This document shows, piece after piece, positions 32,476 through 41,106 of a stretch of DNA of 64,000 nt. Each line of letters starts with the position of its first letter. Positions within the stretch are counted from its first letter, which is position 1. Origin of the DNA: JACRPH01 sp041665465 (GTDB lineage Archaea > Nanobdellota > Nanobdellia > Woesearchaeales > GW2011-AR9); assembly GCA_041665465.1 (NCBI GenBank), contig JBAYIU010000001.1, positions 1,054,001 through 1,118,000 of the forward strand. Reading direction: 5' to 3'. A model generated the notes under the pieces. That model saw nothing but the letters and a program-made list of their open reading frames with translations. It was not told where the DNA came from and did no database searches. A program made the position numbers and the translations under genes.

Positions 32476-34674
32476 ATGGCAAGTGAAAAGATGATCGATA
32501 AGGTCACCAGGATTACTCAAGATCCTAGATATATCCGAAATATTTGTACCAGTGCTCATATTCATCATGGTAAAACGGCTTTTACCGATAATTTGTTAGC
32601 GGCTGCTGGTCAGATGGCTTCTAAATATGCCGGAGATCTAGAACACGGTATGGAGACCTGGCAACATAAAGACGAACAAGAGAGATTAATGACTGTTGAT
32701 TCCGCTAACGTTTCTATGGTTCATGAGTTTGGCGGTCATGAATATTTAATTAATTTGATTGATACTCCCGGTCACGTTGATTTTGGGGGAAACGTTACTA
32801 GAGCAATGAGAGCTGTTGATGGTACCGTTGTCTTGATTTGTGCAGTTGAGGGGGTAATGCCTCAAACTGAAACAGTAGTCAGACAAGCTTTGCGTGAAAG
32901 AGTTAAACCCGTATTATTCATTAATAAGATGGATCGTTTAGTCAAAGAATTAAAACTTTCCCCTGATAAAATTGCAGAAAGAGTTCTGCTTTTAACTAAA
33001 CAGTTCAATGATATGATTGAAAGAATTGCCGAACCCCAATATAGAGAAAGCTGGAAAGTTAGTGTTCCTGATGGAAGTATGGCTTTTGGTTCTGCTCGTG
33101 AAAACTGGGCTCTGTCCTTTCCTTACATGAATAAAAAAGGGATCAAGTTTGCAGACATCTTAAAAATTTATGAGATGGAAGAAGAAGAAAGAAAAGCGTG
33201 GGTGTGGGCTAATGCTCCTTTAAATGAAGTTATTTTAGATATGATTATCAAGCATCATCCAGATCCACTTGATGCTCAGAAGTACAGAATTCCCAAGATC
33301 TGGCACGGAGACCCAGAGTCACAGTTTGGTAAGGATTTAATCAATTGTAACCCCAACGGTAAATTAGGTTTTGTTATTACTAGAATTGTGGTAGACCCAA
33401 AGTCAGGTAAGGATATTTCTGCAGGAAGATTGTTCAGTGGAACGGTTAGAAGCGGAATGGAAGTATATTTGAACAATACTAAGCAAAGACAAAGAGTTCA
33501 AAACGTCTATATTTATAACGGTATCAAGCCAGAGATTATGGAATTTTTGCCTGCTGGTAATGTTTTAGCTATTTCTGGAGTAGTTGGAAATGCTGGTGAA
33601 ACCGTGACTATAGATGAAGAGCAGCCTTTTGAAGAATTGAAACATATCTTTGAACCGGTTATTACTAAAGCTATCGAACCTAAGAGACAAGGTGATTTGC
33701 CAAAGCTAGTTGAAGTTCTTAGAAAAGTTTCCCGAGAAGATCCTTCAGTTAAGATCGAGATTAATGAAGAAACCGGCCAGAACTTAATGCATGGTATGGG
33801 AGAACTGCACTTAGAGATTATTGAAAACAGAATCGTTACCGAGAAAGGGGTCGAAATTAAAACTTCTCCACCTATTGTTGTTTATCGTGAAGCGATTACT
33901 AAAGCTTCTCCGGAAGTGGAAGGTAAATCTCCTAACAAGCACAACAAGCTCTATTTCAAAGTTGAACCTTTAGAACCAGAGATTATAGCAGCAGCTAAAG
34001 AAGGTAGGATTAACTCCGGCAGATACAGAAAGAAAGATGACCAGTTAATTGCTTTCTTGAGAGAAGAGTGTGGATGGGATGCTAAAACTGCAACTCAAGT
34101 CAAAGAGATTTACAATGGCAATATGATCATGGATGTAACTAGGGGACAAGTTCACATTGGAGAGATTATGGAACTAGTACTTGACATGTTTGTAGATGTT
34201 ATGAAACAAGGTCCTTTAGCTCGTGAACCCTGTATGGGTGTAAAAGTTATGTTAATGGACTGTACTTTGCATGAAGATGCTATCCATCGTGGTCCAGCGC
34301 AAATGTATCCCGCAATCAGAGAAGGTATCAGAGGAGCAATGATGCAGGCTGGTCCGATCATGTTTGAACCATTGCAAGTAACTAGAATCGAAGCTCCACA
34401 TGATAATTTAGGAGAAGTATCTAAGTTAGTAACTTCTAAACGTGGTCAATTGTTAGACGTGTTGCAAGAAGGAGATCAAACTGTAGTTATAGCTAAGTTG
34501 CCTGTTGCTGAAATGATAGGATGGAGCAGTGATTTAAGGTCAGCTACTGGAGGTAGAGGAACTTCTTCTTTAGTTGATCAAAGCTTTGAAAAATTACCTT
34601 ACGAATTAGCTGAGAAGGTTAGACAGCAGATCATGCAGAGAAAAGGATTAACTGACGCTCAATTAGGGGCTTAA
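32476..34674 (+). CDS. fusA: Translation elongation factor 2
   Basis: The GTPase that drives ribosomal translocation. Domain G has DTPGHVDFGG (about residue 97) and NKMDRL (about 151), and the C-terminal part has LHEDAIHRGPAQ with the histidine that is diphthamide-modified in other archaea (about residue 604). Two normally constant stretches differ: the P-loop reads AHIHHGKT instead of AHIDHGKT, and switch I reads EQERLMTVD instead of EQERGITI. The length of 732 aa is normal. It lies 14 nt after ndk, a place usually held by IF5B/IF2. Confidence 0.96.
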   Translation: MASEKMIDKVTRITQDPRYIRNICTSAHIHHGKTAFTDNLLAAAGQMASKYAGDLEHGMETWQHKDEQERLMTVDSANVSMVHEFGGHEYLINLIDTPGHVDFGGNVTRAMRAVDGTVVLICAVEGVMPQTETVVRQALRERVKPVLFINKMDRLVKELKLSPDKIAERVLLLTKQFNDMIERIAEPQYRESWKVSVPDGSMAFGSARENWALSFPYMNKKGIKFADILKIYEMEEEERKAWVWANAPLNEVILDMIIKHHPDPLDAQKYRIPKIWHGDPESQFGKDLINCNPNGKLGFVITRIVVDPKSGKDISAGRLFSGTVRSGMEVYLNNTKQRQRVQNVYIYNGIKPEIMEFLPAGNVLAISGVVGNAGETVTIDEEQPFEELKHIFEPVITKAIEPKRQGDLPKLVEVLRKVSREDPSVKIEINEETGQNLMHGMGELHLEIIENRIVTEKGVEIKTSPPIVVYREAITKASPEVEGKSPNKHNKLYFKVEPLEPEIIAAAKEGRINSGRYRKKDDQLIAFLREECGWDAKTATQVKEIYNGNMIMDVTRGQVHIGEIMELVLDMFVDVMKQGPLAREPCMGVKVMLMDCTLHEDAIHRGPAQMYPAIREGIRGAMMQAGPIMFEPLQVTRIEAPHDNLGEVSKLVTSKRGQLLDVLQEGDQTVVIAKLPVAEMIGWSSDLRSATGGRGTSSLVDQSFEKLPYELAEKVRQQIMQRKGLTDAQLGA

Positions 34675-34707
34675 GTTTATTTTTTTATTATATTTTTTCT
34701 TATTATT
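34675..34707 (+). terminator. T-rich terminator after EF-2
   Basis: After the EF-2 stop come runs of seven and six T separated by short AT stretches. The convergent regulator gene ends at 34708, so the tract may serve both directions. Confidence 0.5.
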
Positions 34708-35682
34708 CTAATCAAACCATTCTGGAAAGAAATCTAACTTCTTTTCTTCTACAATAATCACTGATTCGGTTTTCTTAATCAGTTCTGGGAAATCGTTTCT
34801 GATCTTATGGGTTAGTCCATAAAAGTCTTGTAATGTTTCCGTCTCTATTTCCAATTCCATTTCCCACGGCCCGAGAGATTCGATAACATGAATCACATTA
34901 GGAAGTTCCATGCAGTAGTTAATAAATCGGTCAATCTCGTGTTCATAATTCTTCAAATAAAGACATAATTTGAAAAAATTGTATCCTATCTTTTGTGGAT
35001 CAATAAACGTCACATAACCTTGAATAACTCCTTTCTTCTCTAGGTCTTTGATTCTACGTTGAGCAGTTTTAATATTCATTTTAAACTCTTTGACTAAGTC
35101 CATATAATTGAAGCGAGCGTAATTGGAGATAAACCTCATGATAGACTTCTCTTCTTCAGATAAATCTACTTTGTCTTCATTCATAAACTTCTTAACTTTC
35201 TTTAGAACTGCTCCTTTTTTATTAATTAAATATGTTCTGGGAGAAGTATGTCCTTCTGATAAAAACACTATATCATAATTGGTAATAAATCTTTCAAACT
35301 TGTTAAAGAAGTCTTTCTTCACAGAAGTAAACTGATTCATGTTCTCTACATACGCACCAATCATCAAGTCCCAGCTTCCTTCACACTTGGCTACCCAAGA
35401 GATTCTTTGATCTTTCTGTAGGTAAGCATAAAACTCTTTCTCTTCTTCTGGCGTGAATCCGGAAAGTTGGAAGTAAATCTTTCCTAAAAATAGTCCTAAT
35501 CTGGCTAGTGAGGGTTGAACTACAAACTTCTTGATGACTCCTTCTTTAAGGAGTTGATTAACGTGATATTGGACATTATTCTTTCCAATACCTAACTTTT
35601 GTCCAATCTTAGAGAAACTCTCTCTAGCATTGGTGTCTAACTCTAATAAGATCTTGCGGTCAATCTTGTCTAATTTGGGCAT
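34708..35682 (-). CDS. Two-module Lrp/AsnC-like transcription regulator
   Basis: A first helix-turn-helix occupies about residues 4-50 (LDKIDRKILLELDTNARESF, then GKNNVQYHVNQLLKEGVI), with an AsnC-like domain to about 150. A second helix-turn-helix is at about 172-222 (LSEEEKSIMRFISNYARFNY, then IKTAQRRIKDLEKKGVI), followed by a second AsnC-like domain ending in a conserved-looking KLDFFPEWFD. A reverse-strand TATA (about 35703-35713) gives a leaderless transcript. Paralogues are at 14965 and 38903. The target and ligand are unknown. Confidence 0.85.
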   Translation of the reverse strand: MPKLDKIDRKILLELDTNARESFSKIGQKLGIGKNNVQYHVNQLLKEGVIKKFVVQPSLARLGLFLGKIYFQLSGFTPEEEKEFYAYLQKDQRISWVAKCEGSWDLMIGAYVENMNQFTSVKKDFFNKFERFITNYDIVFLSEGHTSPRTYLINKKGAVLKKVKKFMNEDKVDLSEEEKSIMRFISNYARFNYMDLVKEFKMNIKTAQRRIKDLEKKGVIQGYVTFIDPQKIGYNFFKLCLYLKNYEHEIDRFINYCMELPNVIHVIESLGPWEMELEIETETLQDFYGLTHKIRNDFPELIKKTESVIIVEEKKLDFFPEWFD

Positions 35683-35794
35683 ATTTGGTCTAGTTACCTT
35701 TTTAATATATAAATTTTACCCATATGAATAATATTTTCATAAATAGTTTAATCTAGTTGTTATAACTTCCTAGTCCTATTCCCTGTGAAATCAA

Positions 35795-36361
35795 ATGGTT
35801 AAGAAAAATAGATTATTGTACTTCTTTTCGGAGAGATATAAGGATCTTTATGATCGAGAAGAAAGATTAGAACAACGAGTGCTAGAAATAGAGCGGGAAG
35901 AAAAGAATGGACTCTCTCATTTTGGTATCGAATCTATTACTGATCCAGGATATAAAACGCCTCCAGATCTTTATGGCTCTTGCGGGGAATCAATGGTTAT
36001 GATAACCCTCAAAGATGGAAGAGAAGTTTTCATTGAACAATTAAGGTATAATCAATGGTGTACTTTCGTTCGTTACTATTTTGGTGATAAAAATTCTAGA
36101 GGATGTTTGGAAGTGTATGATTATGGGACTGAGGCCAAGGTTAAGATAAACCGGGAACAGGAATCAATAAAGCAACGCTTAGGAGAACTTCAGACAATAG
36201 TTCAGAATTGTCAAAACTTGATCTGTTCTTGGTACAGAAAAGATTATGGTTTGGCGGGGAAATATGCTGGGGTGATTTACTGTATGGAACCAGCAGCAAG
36301 GCTTATTGATAGGTACAATTATTACACCCCTAATCACACCAATCAGTGTCTCGAGAAGTAA
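35795..36361 (+). CDS. Hypothetical coiled-coil protein, 188 aa
   Basis: Not recognised. It begins with a charged helix (YKDLYDREERLEQRVLEIER), then a strand-rich middle (GESMVMITLKDGREVFIEQL), then another helix, and ends in a Tyr/Asn-rich tail. No membrane segment. Its 3' end overlaps the convergent zinc-ribbon gene by 32 bases. No clear Shine-Dalgarno is seen. Confidence 0.7.
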   Translation: MVKKNRLLYFFSERYKDLYDREERLEQRVLEIEREEKNGLSHFGIESITDPGYKTPPDLYGSCGESMVMITLKDGREVFIEQLRYNQWCTFVRYYFGDKNSRGCLEVYDYGTEAKVKINREQESIKQRLGELQTIVQNCQNLICSWYRKDYGLAGKYAGVIYCMEPAARLIDRYNYYTPNHTNQCLEK

Positions 36362-36719
36362 TGGTGATCTCTTTTCTTTCTTTTTTCTCAGTAATCTCAG
36401 AAAAATAACTCTTTTTAGGTTGTTCTTTTGTTTCTAAAGAAGGCTTATCAAAATCTATCTGAGAAACATCTTTCACTTGGTTCATTTCAAACACTTTTCT
36501 TTTGTTAACATTACCGCAACGTGCACATCGGAAGTATAATCCCCATTTCCCAATGCAAGTTTCTAGATACTCCCCACAAGCACATTTCATCTCATTCATA
36601 AGAGCAGCACGATGTTTTTCACAGACGGGAATCTCTTGTTCATTTCTGGTTGTAGCCTGTTTGCCACAGAAAGGACAAGTATCTAGTTTAGATTCACCAT
36701 AACGTTTAGGGAGATACAT
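36330..36719 (-). CDS. Zinc-ribbon protein, 129 aa
   Basis: Three cysteine-rich units: CPFCGKQATTRNEQEIPVC followed by EKHR, then CACGEYLETCIGKWGLYFRC, ARCGN. The GKWGLYFRCxxCG pattern resembles the topoisomerase-type C4 zinc finger that binds single-stranded DNA. The last 45 residues are a charged tail. It overlaps the convergent 188-aa gene at its 3' end. DNA or RNA binding is likely, but the specific role is unknown. Confidence 0.75.
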   Translation of the reverse strand: MYLPKRYGESKLDTCPFCGKQATTRNEQEIPVCEKHRAALMNEMKCACGEYLETCIGKWGLYFRCARCGNVNKRKVFEMNQVKDVSQIDFDKPSLETKEQPKKSYFSEITEKKERKEITITSRDTDWCD

Positions 36720-36761
36720 AAAAAGAAAGAAAATTATGGGGTTTAAATGGTTTGCTGTTGT

Positions 36762-37160
36762 TCAATATAAGGTATGCTTCTCACTTTGATTCTCTTTCTC
36801 TTGCAAATTCTTTCTATCCATCCATTGAAGATATTTTCTTAATGATGATCTGAAATCCAACAGGACCATTCCGGCATTAAACTCGGAAATATGGCCTGGT
36901 TTTCCTCTGAGGATATCTTCAATGGTAAAATGATGAAGAGTATACGATGTCATTGAACCAAAAAGTAAAGGGGCAGTTAAGTTAGGACAATCCTCTTCAG
37001 CTTGCTTCCTCTGGAAGTAAGTTCCGTGAACGCAAGAACTGTGATCAAAATAGTCGTGCTCTTTAACAACGTAAATCTCTATTTCTGGATAATTCTTTAA
37101 GGTTTCGCTTCCCACATATATTGATAAGATTTTTTCCGTTAGATCTTTAGTTAATTGCAT
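36762..37160 (-). CDS. Hypothetical protein, 132 aa
   Basis: Not recognised. It starts MQLTKDLTEKILSIYVG and contains a His/Cys-containing stretch (EHDYFDHSSCVHGTYF). The ATG at 37160 is chosen because GGAGG lies directly upstream; a longer TTG start would include this Shine-Dalgarno in the coding region. It starts one base after the stop of the HD hydrolase gene, so it belongs to the same three-gene operon. Confidence 0.7.
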   Translation of the reverse strand: MQLTKDLTEKILSIYVGSETLKNYPEIEIYVVKEHDYFDHSSCVHGTYFQRKQAEEDCPNLTAPLLFGSMTSYTLHHFTIEDILRGKPGHISEFNAGMVLLDFRSSLRKYLQWMDRKNLQEKENQSEKHTLY

Positions 37161-37161
37161 T

Positions 37162-37662
37162 TTAGTTTCCTCCAAACATGTTTTTGTAATGTTCGTAGTA
37201 TTGTCCTAATTCGAAAGCCATGGCTGGACATACTTTTTCTGCAAGGGGCAGATAAAATTGCTCACATTCCTCTAAGTAACGTTTTGCTCCTTGAAGAGAA
37301 AGAGCTTCTAAGCTGGTCATGTTGTGCAATCTATCCGCTAGCTTAACCCTCTGCACCCAAATCGGTGCTTCCAACAATCGGTTCTTGTACTGCTCTCGGT
37401 CAACGTTCCGGGTCAATAAATACACTCCTTGAGCTACGCTTTCCCCAAACACGGACTTTATTTGGTCTAAAGTAAGTGCAGTATCTTCAACCGTATCATG
37501 TAGCCAAGCTGTAGCTAGGGCAGTTTCTTCTTGAACACCATATCTGCGAAGCAATTCCGCGACTGCTGCCGGATGAGTCACATATGGAGAACCATCCTTT
37601 TTTCTAAACTGTCCTGCATGATACCTTTCAGCGTATAATCTAGCGATATCTTCGGATCCCAT
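37162..37662 (-). CDS. HD-domain (p)ppGpp hydrolase-like protein (RelA/SpoT type)
   Basis: The chain follows the hydrolase half of RelA/SpoT proteins: YVTHPAAVAELL gives the first metal histidine, ATAWLHDTVEDTALT the HD pair and ED motif, and VQRVKLADRLHNMTSLEAL the final metal aspartate. No synthetase or regulatory domain is present, so it resembles the small alarmone hydrolases (MESH1-like). The ATG at 37662 follows GAGGAAAGTAAAA and is preferred to a start 11 codons upstream. It overlaps the preceding gene by 23 bases. Alarmone hydrolysis is inferred from family. Confidence 0.88.
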   Translation of the reverse strand: MGSEDIARLYAERYHAGQFRKKDGSPYVTHPAAVAELLRRYGVQEETALATAWLHDTVEDTALTLDQIKSVFGESVAQGVYLLTRNVDREQYKNRLLEAPIWVQRVKLADRLHNMTSLEALSLQGAKRYLEECEQFYLPLAEKVCPAMAFELGQYYEHYKNMFGGN

Positions 37663-37903
37663 TTTTACTTTCCTCAATTTGATGGTATGTTTCAAGGTCT
37701 ATCTTAATCCAAAATGGGTCTCCAGACGGACGAGAATATTCATCCGGAACTGAATCTGGCATTGTTCCCCAATAATCCTTTATGAATTGTTGACGATCTT
37801 CCACACTCAAGTGCAAGCTGTATCCGTCTGGTCTGATCCCCCATCCTCTCTCAGATTCATCCCATTCTTGTTTTACTACTAATTTTTCTTCCAATGATGT
37901 CAT
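37640..37903 (-). CDS. Hypothetical protein, 87 aa
   Basis: Not recognised. It has a distinctive composition: WGIRPDGYSLHLSVEDRQQF and later DSVPDEYSRPSGDPFW look like a conserved small domain. The ATG at 37903 is used because GGAGGTAATTAAA precedes it; a TTG five codons earlier is in frame. It is the first gene of the operon with the HD hydrolase and the 132-aa protein. Confidence 0.7.
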   Translation of the reverse strand: MTSLEEKLVVKQEWDESERGWGIRPDGYSLHLSVEDRQQFIKDYWGTMPDSVPDEYSRPSGDPFWIKIDLETYHQIEESKNGIRRYR

Positions 37904-38000
37904 TTTAATTACCTCCAATCTAATACTTTATACTCATTCAAGATATTTATAGTTTAAATTAAGACAAAATAACTAGACTATTACAAGTTAAAACAAACAA

Positions 38001-38012
38001 AAAGTTTAAATA
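38001..38012 (+). promoter_or_regulatory. TATA box of the AbrB/PhoU-like gene
   Basis: AAAGTTTAAATA is centred about 27 nt before the ATG at 38035 and no Shine-Dalgarno is seen, so the transcript is probably leaderless. Confidence 0.5.
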
Positions 38013-38034
38013 AGAAACAAACAACTCTTCCCTC

Positions 38035-38895
38035 ATGGAAAAGAAACTCACCGCTCAAGGACCTAAAGATCGTAAGTCTTATACTGTAACTCTGCCCATA
38101 GAATGGGTCAAGTCTCAGCATCTTGACAAGACGAAAATCATTATGATGAAAGTGGTGGGTAGTCGAGTGGTTTTATCTACCAGAAAAGAAACGCTTGAAC
38201 ATGAAGTGATTGATGGTGAAGCACATTCTAATTCTCTGATTAAAGTGTTGCAGGGGTTATATCGACTCGGGGTAAATGAGATCAAGATCACTTACAAGAA
38301 TCCCAAGGTCATCACTGCTGTTTCTCAGATTGTTAATGAAAAATTAATCGGCTACGAAGTCATGGAGCAAAAACCCAATTATTTAATCTTGCAAGATATT
38401 ACTAGAGAATCTAGTGAAGATTTTGAGGTTATCTTAAGAAGAATCTTTCTTCTGATGATGGAATTAATGAATTGCCAAGAAGAAACCCAAACCAACAGTT
38501 TGTTCAACAATATGAAAAAGTTGATTAACTATTGTCAGAGAATTCTAGCCAAGTGGGGATCTTCCGATTTTCTTAAGACTCCTTTCTATTACGTTTTGCT
38601 TGATCATCTGGAAAAATTAGGTGATGAGTATTCTTGGATCAATTCTCTTAAGATCAAAGATAAAAATGACCTAGTTACTCTAAAAGAAATCAATCTCTGT
38701 GCTAGAAAAGCTTACGAATTATTTTACAAGTTTGATGCTTCAGAATATGATCATTATGAACATCAAACCTATTTAATCAAACATAGAATAACCTCTTCCG
38801 GACATTTAACTGTCTTCGATCTGCACTTGCATAATCTAGCCAGAGTTTTGAATACCATTTATGGGGACATTTTTGTGTTAGGGTTTAAGAAGTAA
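38035..38895 (+). CDS. AbrB/PhoU-like regulator
   Basis: The first 50 residues have the SpoVT/AbrB DNA-binding pattern (SYTVTLPIEWVKSQHLDKTK, then a short VVLSTR strand). The rest is helical, with a stretch VNEIKITYKNPKVITAV, then IGYEVMEQKPNYLILQDI, that recurs in two paralogues at 48292 and 52672. Archaeal proteins with this layout are usually named PhoU-family regulators, so a link with phosphate is possible but not shown. The convergent Lrp-like gene ends 8 bases away. Confidence 0.8.
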   Translation: MEKKLTAQGPKDRKSYTVTLPIEWVKSQHLDKTKIIMMKVVGSRVVLSTRKETLEHEVIDGEAHSNSLIKVLQGLYRLGVNEIKITYKNPKVITAVSQIVNEKLIGYEVMEQKPNYLILQDITRESSEDFEVILRRIFLLMMELMNCQEETQTNSLFNNMKKLINYCQRILAKWGSSDFLKTPFYYVLLDHLEKLGDEYSWINSLKIKDKNDLVTLKEINLCARKAYELFYKFDASEYDHYEHQTYLIKHRITSSGHLTVFDLHLHNLARVLNTIYGDIFVLGFKK

Positions 38896-38902
38896 CTTAT
38901 TC

Positions 38903-39913
38903 TTACTCCCAACAGATCTTTGGGAAATAAGTATAATAATGTTCTTCATACCCCATCAGGATCTCATAATCTTTTAACTCTGGAGAAAAATGTTCTTTTA
39001 ATTCAATCATGGTTTGATAGAACTCTTCGGTTCTTTTCACACAAAGATAGATGATCACATTAAACTTTCCAATGGTCTTGCTAGCCCAAATCACATTTTT
39101 ATTAAACTTTAAGAAAGAACCTAGCTGTTGATCTTTTTTTTCATCTAAGTTATGCAAATCTAGCAATAGGAAATATACTGTATATCCGATGTTAGAATAA
39201 CTAATAATAGGAGAAAACTTTTGGATTATCCCTGCTTCTTGCATCCTCTTTATGCGATAACTAATGGTATCAGAAGATGTTCTGGTCATTTCTGCTAGTT
39301 TAAACAGGGGAATGGTGGCATTAAGAGATAATTGTTTTAACACCAGTAAGTCTGTTTTATCTAAACTCCCTTCTTGTGTCTTCTTCTTTACATTGAGGTT
39401 CTCCTCCTTAAGATGAAGAAAGCTTCTTGGTACTGCCTTATTAATATAATTCTTGGATATAATCAAGAGTTCATATTCTTTAAGATAGGAAGAAAGGTCT
39501 TTGATAATTTTGTTCACGACTAGATCTAATTCTGAAATATCCTTTGCAGCGATACTTACTTCAAAATTATACTTGCCAATGATTTCTATTACTGCTTTAA
39601 TATAAGGGTTGGATTTAAGTAATCTAACTACGGTTGAGGTTACTTCTTTGTTTAACTGGTTCAATTGAAGAAATAAGTGATAGGTGTTATATCCTAATTT
39701 ATTTAGATTCACCAAAACTAGATATCCTTGAATTAGACCTTGTTTTTCCAGATTGTTAATTCGGTATCTTACTGAATCCTTAGACAAACCTACCTGCTTA
39801 GCAATAATAGTATTAGGAAGACGAGCATTTTCAGAGAGAAGAGCAAGAATCTTTTTGTCTTTTAAGTCAATCTTTATCTCTTTTTCCGAAATTATTCTTT
39901 GATTGAATCGCAT
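38903..39913 (-). CDS. Two-module Lrp/AsnC-like transcription regulator
   Basis: The first unit has a helix-turn-helix at about residues 15-62 (LKDKKILALLSENARLPNTI, then SKDSVRYRINNLEKQGLI) and an AsnC-like domain to about 160. The second helix-turn-helix is near 182-230 (LDKTDLLVLKQLSLNATIPL, then SSDTISYRIKRMQEAGII), with a second AsnC-like domain. The length of 336 aa is close to the paralogues at 14965 and 34708. A reverse TATA (ATATTTAAATA, about 39940) implies a leaderless mRNA. It is divergent from the radical SAM operon, which it might control. Confidence 0.85.
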   Translation of the reverse strand: MRFNQRIISEKEIKIDLKDKKILALLSENARLPNTIIAKQVGLSKDSVRYRINNLEKQGLIQGYLVLVNLNKLGYNTYHLFLQLNQLNKEVTSTVVRLLKSNPYIKAVIEIIGKYNFEVSIAAKDISELDLVVNKIIKDLSSYLKEYELLIISKNYINKAVPRSFLHLKEENLNVKKKTQEGSLDKTDLLVLKQLSLNATIPLFKLAEMTRTSSDTISYRIKRMQEAGIIQKFSPIISYSNIGYTVYFLLLDLHNLDEKKDQQLGSFLKFNKNVIWASKTIGKFNVIIYLCVKRTEEFYQTMIELKEHFSPELKDYEILMGYEEHYYTYFPKICWE

Positions 39914-39991
39914 CTATTATTATCTTAAAACTTATTTTCTATTTAAATATTGCGTTTTAAGATTAAAAAACAGTTAGAAGTTTCTTCATTG

Positions 39992-40002
39992 CCTTTTAAT
40001 TT
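39992..40002 (+). promoter_or_regulatory. TATA box of the radical SAM operon
   Basis: CCTTTTAATTT is centred about 23-26 nt before ATG 40020. It supports that ATG as a leaderless start over the GTG at 40011 in the same frame. Confidence 0.45.
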
Positions 40003-40019
40003 ATGTCTCTGTGATCTTG

Positions 40020-41093
40020 ATGGAAGATAAACTAAATACCTCTTTGGTGGCGGGATGGTCGTTTACTAAACGTTGTAATTTACGTTGTATTCACTGCTAT
40101 GGTTCTTCTGGATGTAGAGCACCAGACGAATTAACTTTAGAAGAAGCCTTAAATGTGGCTGATAAACTTAAGACTTCTTGTGTAGAAGCAGTAAATTTTG
40201 GTGGAGGGGAATGTTGTCTTAGGGAAGATTTTATTCCTTTATGTGAACGCTTACACTCTTTGGGTATAAAGATATCTTATACCACCAATGGAACTACCCT
40301 AAACAGAATCAGATCCCATCTATATTTATTTAACGATGTGGGGGTTAGCTTAGATTTTCCGGATGCAGAAAGGCACGATTATTTTCGAGGAGGAAAAGGC
40401 ATCTTTGCTAAAGCAGTGTCATCGTTACAAGAATTAGTTGAAAGGGGGGTTGATACGGAGATAGTTACTTGTTTAACCAAGATGAATTGCTCTGAGAAAG
40501 ATCTTTCTGATATGTATCAATTAGCCAAAGAGGTAGGAGTAGATTATTGGAGATTAAATCGTTTCAGAGCTAATGGTAGAGGGAAAGAGAATCAGAGTAC
40601 ACTTTCACTAACTCCAGAAGACCTCAGGAAAGCTTATACTTTTCTTTCTCAGTATGTGGATAATTCAGTTTCTGTTCCTGAACCAATCTATCGGGCTGCT
40701 TTTGGGGGTAAGTATACTTTTCCTGGAGATCCTTCAGGATATACTGCTTTTAGAATTCAACCTAATGGAGAAGTAAGTCCTTCAGTGTTCTTGACTGAAA
40801 GCGGAGGTAACATCAAGTATAATTCTCTCTCCGAGATTCTCGGTTCTCCTATCTTTAGATCAATCCGAGAAAGAAATCCGCAAGGAAAGTGTCAATCCTG
40901 TTCTGCTTACTCTCACTGTAAAGGAGGAGATGCAGGAGCTTCTTACTTAGAATATGGACATTTCAATGGTCCTGATCCTCTTTGTTGGCTTAGTGATAAT
41001 GACATTAGGGGAATTGTTCAGCAGGAAATAAGTGAGACTTGGAACGTTCATGAGCGTTACCTTTGCACTCTTTATGTTCCTGTAAGAAAATAA
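40020..41093 (+). CDS. Radical SAM/SPASM-type protein
   Basis: Carries the CxxxCxxC motif that binds the [4Fe-4S] cluster used to cleave S-adenosylmethionine (C19, C23, C26 in KRCNLRCIHCYG). NFGGGECCLREDF is the GGE motif. The C-terminal part has CQSCSAYSHCKGGDAG and a further cysteine, typical of a SPASM domain with extra clusters; such enzymes often modify peptides or make heme-type cofactors. The length is 357 aa. A second radical SAM gene follows after 13 bases. No precursor peptide was found beside them. Confidence 0.88.
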   Translation: MEDKLNTSLVAGWSFTKRCNLRCIHCYGSSGCRAPDELTLEEALNVADKLKTSCVEAVNFGGGECCLREDFIPLCERLHSLGIKISYTTNGTTLNRIRSHLYLFNDVGVSLDFPDAERHDYFRGGKGIFAKAVSSLQELVERGVDTEIVTCLTKMNCSEKDLSDMYQLAKEVGVDYWRLNRFRANGRGKENQSTLSLTPEDLRKAYTFLSQYVDNSVSVPEPIYRAAFGGKYTFPGDPSGYTAFRIQPNGEVSPSVFLTESGGNIKYNSLSEILGSPIFRSIRERNPQGKCQSCSAYSHCKGGDAGASYLEYGHFNGPDPLCWLSDNDIRGIVQQEISETWNVHERYLCTLYVPVRK

Positions 41094-41106
41094 TGGAGGT
41101 ATAACT

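Noticed and set aside
39914..40019. Precursor peptide gene for the radical SAM pair
   Set aside because: Both strands were read; only a three-codon frame (ATG at 40003) was found. No peptide candidate lies in the 13-nt gap or after 42677 either.
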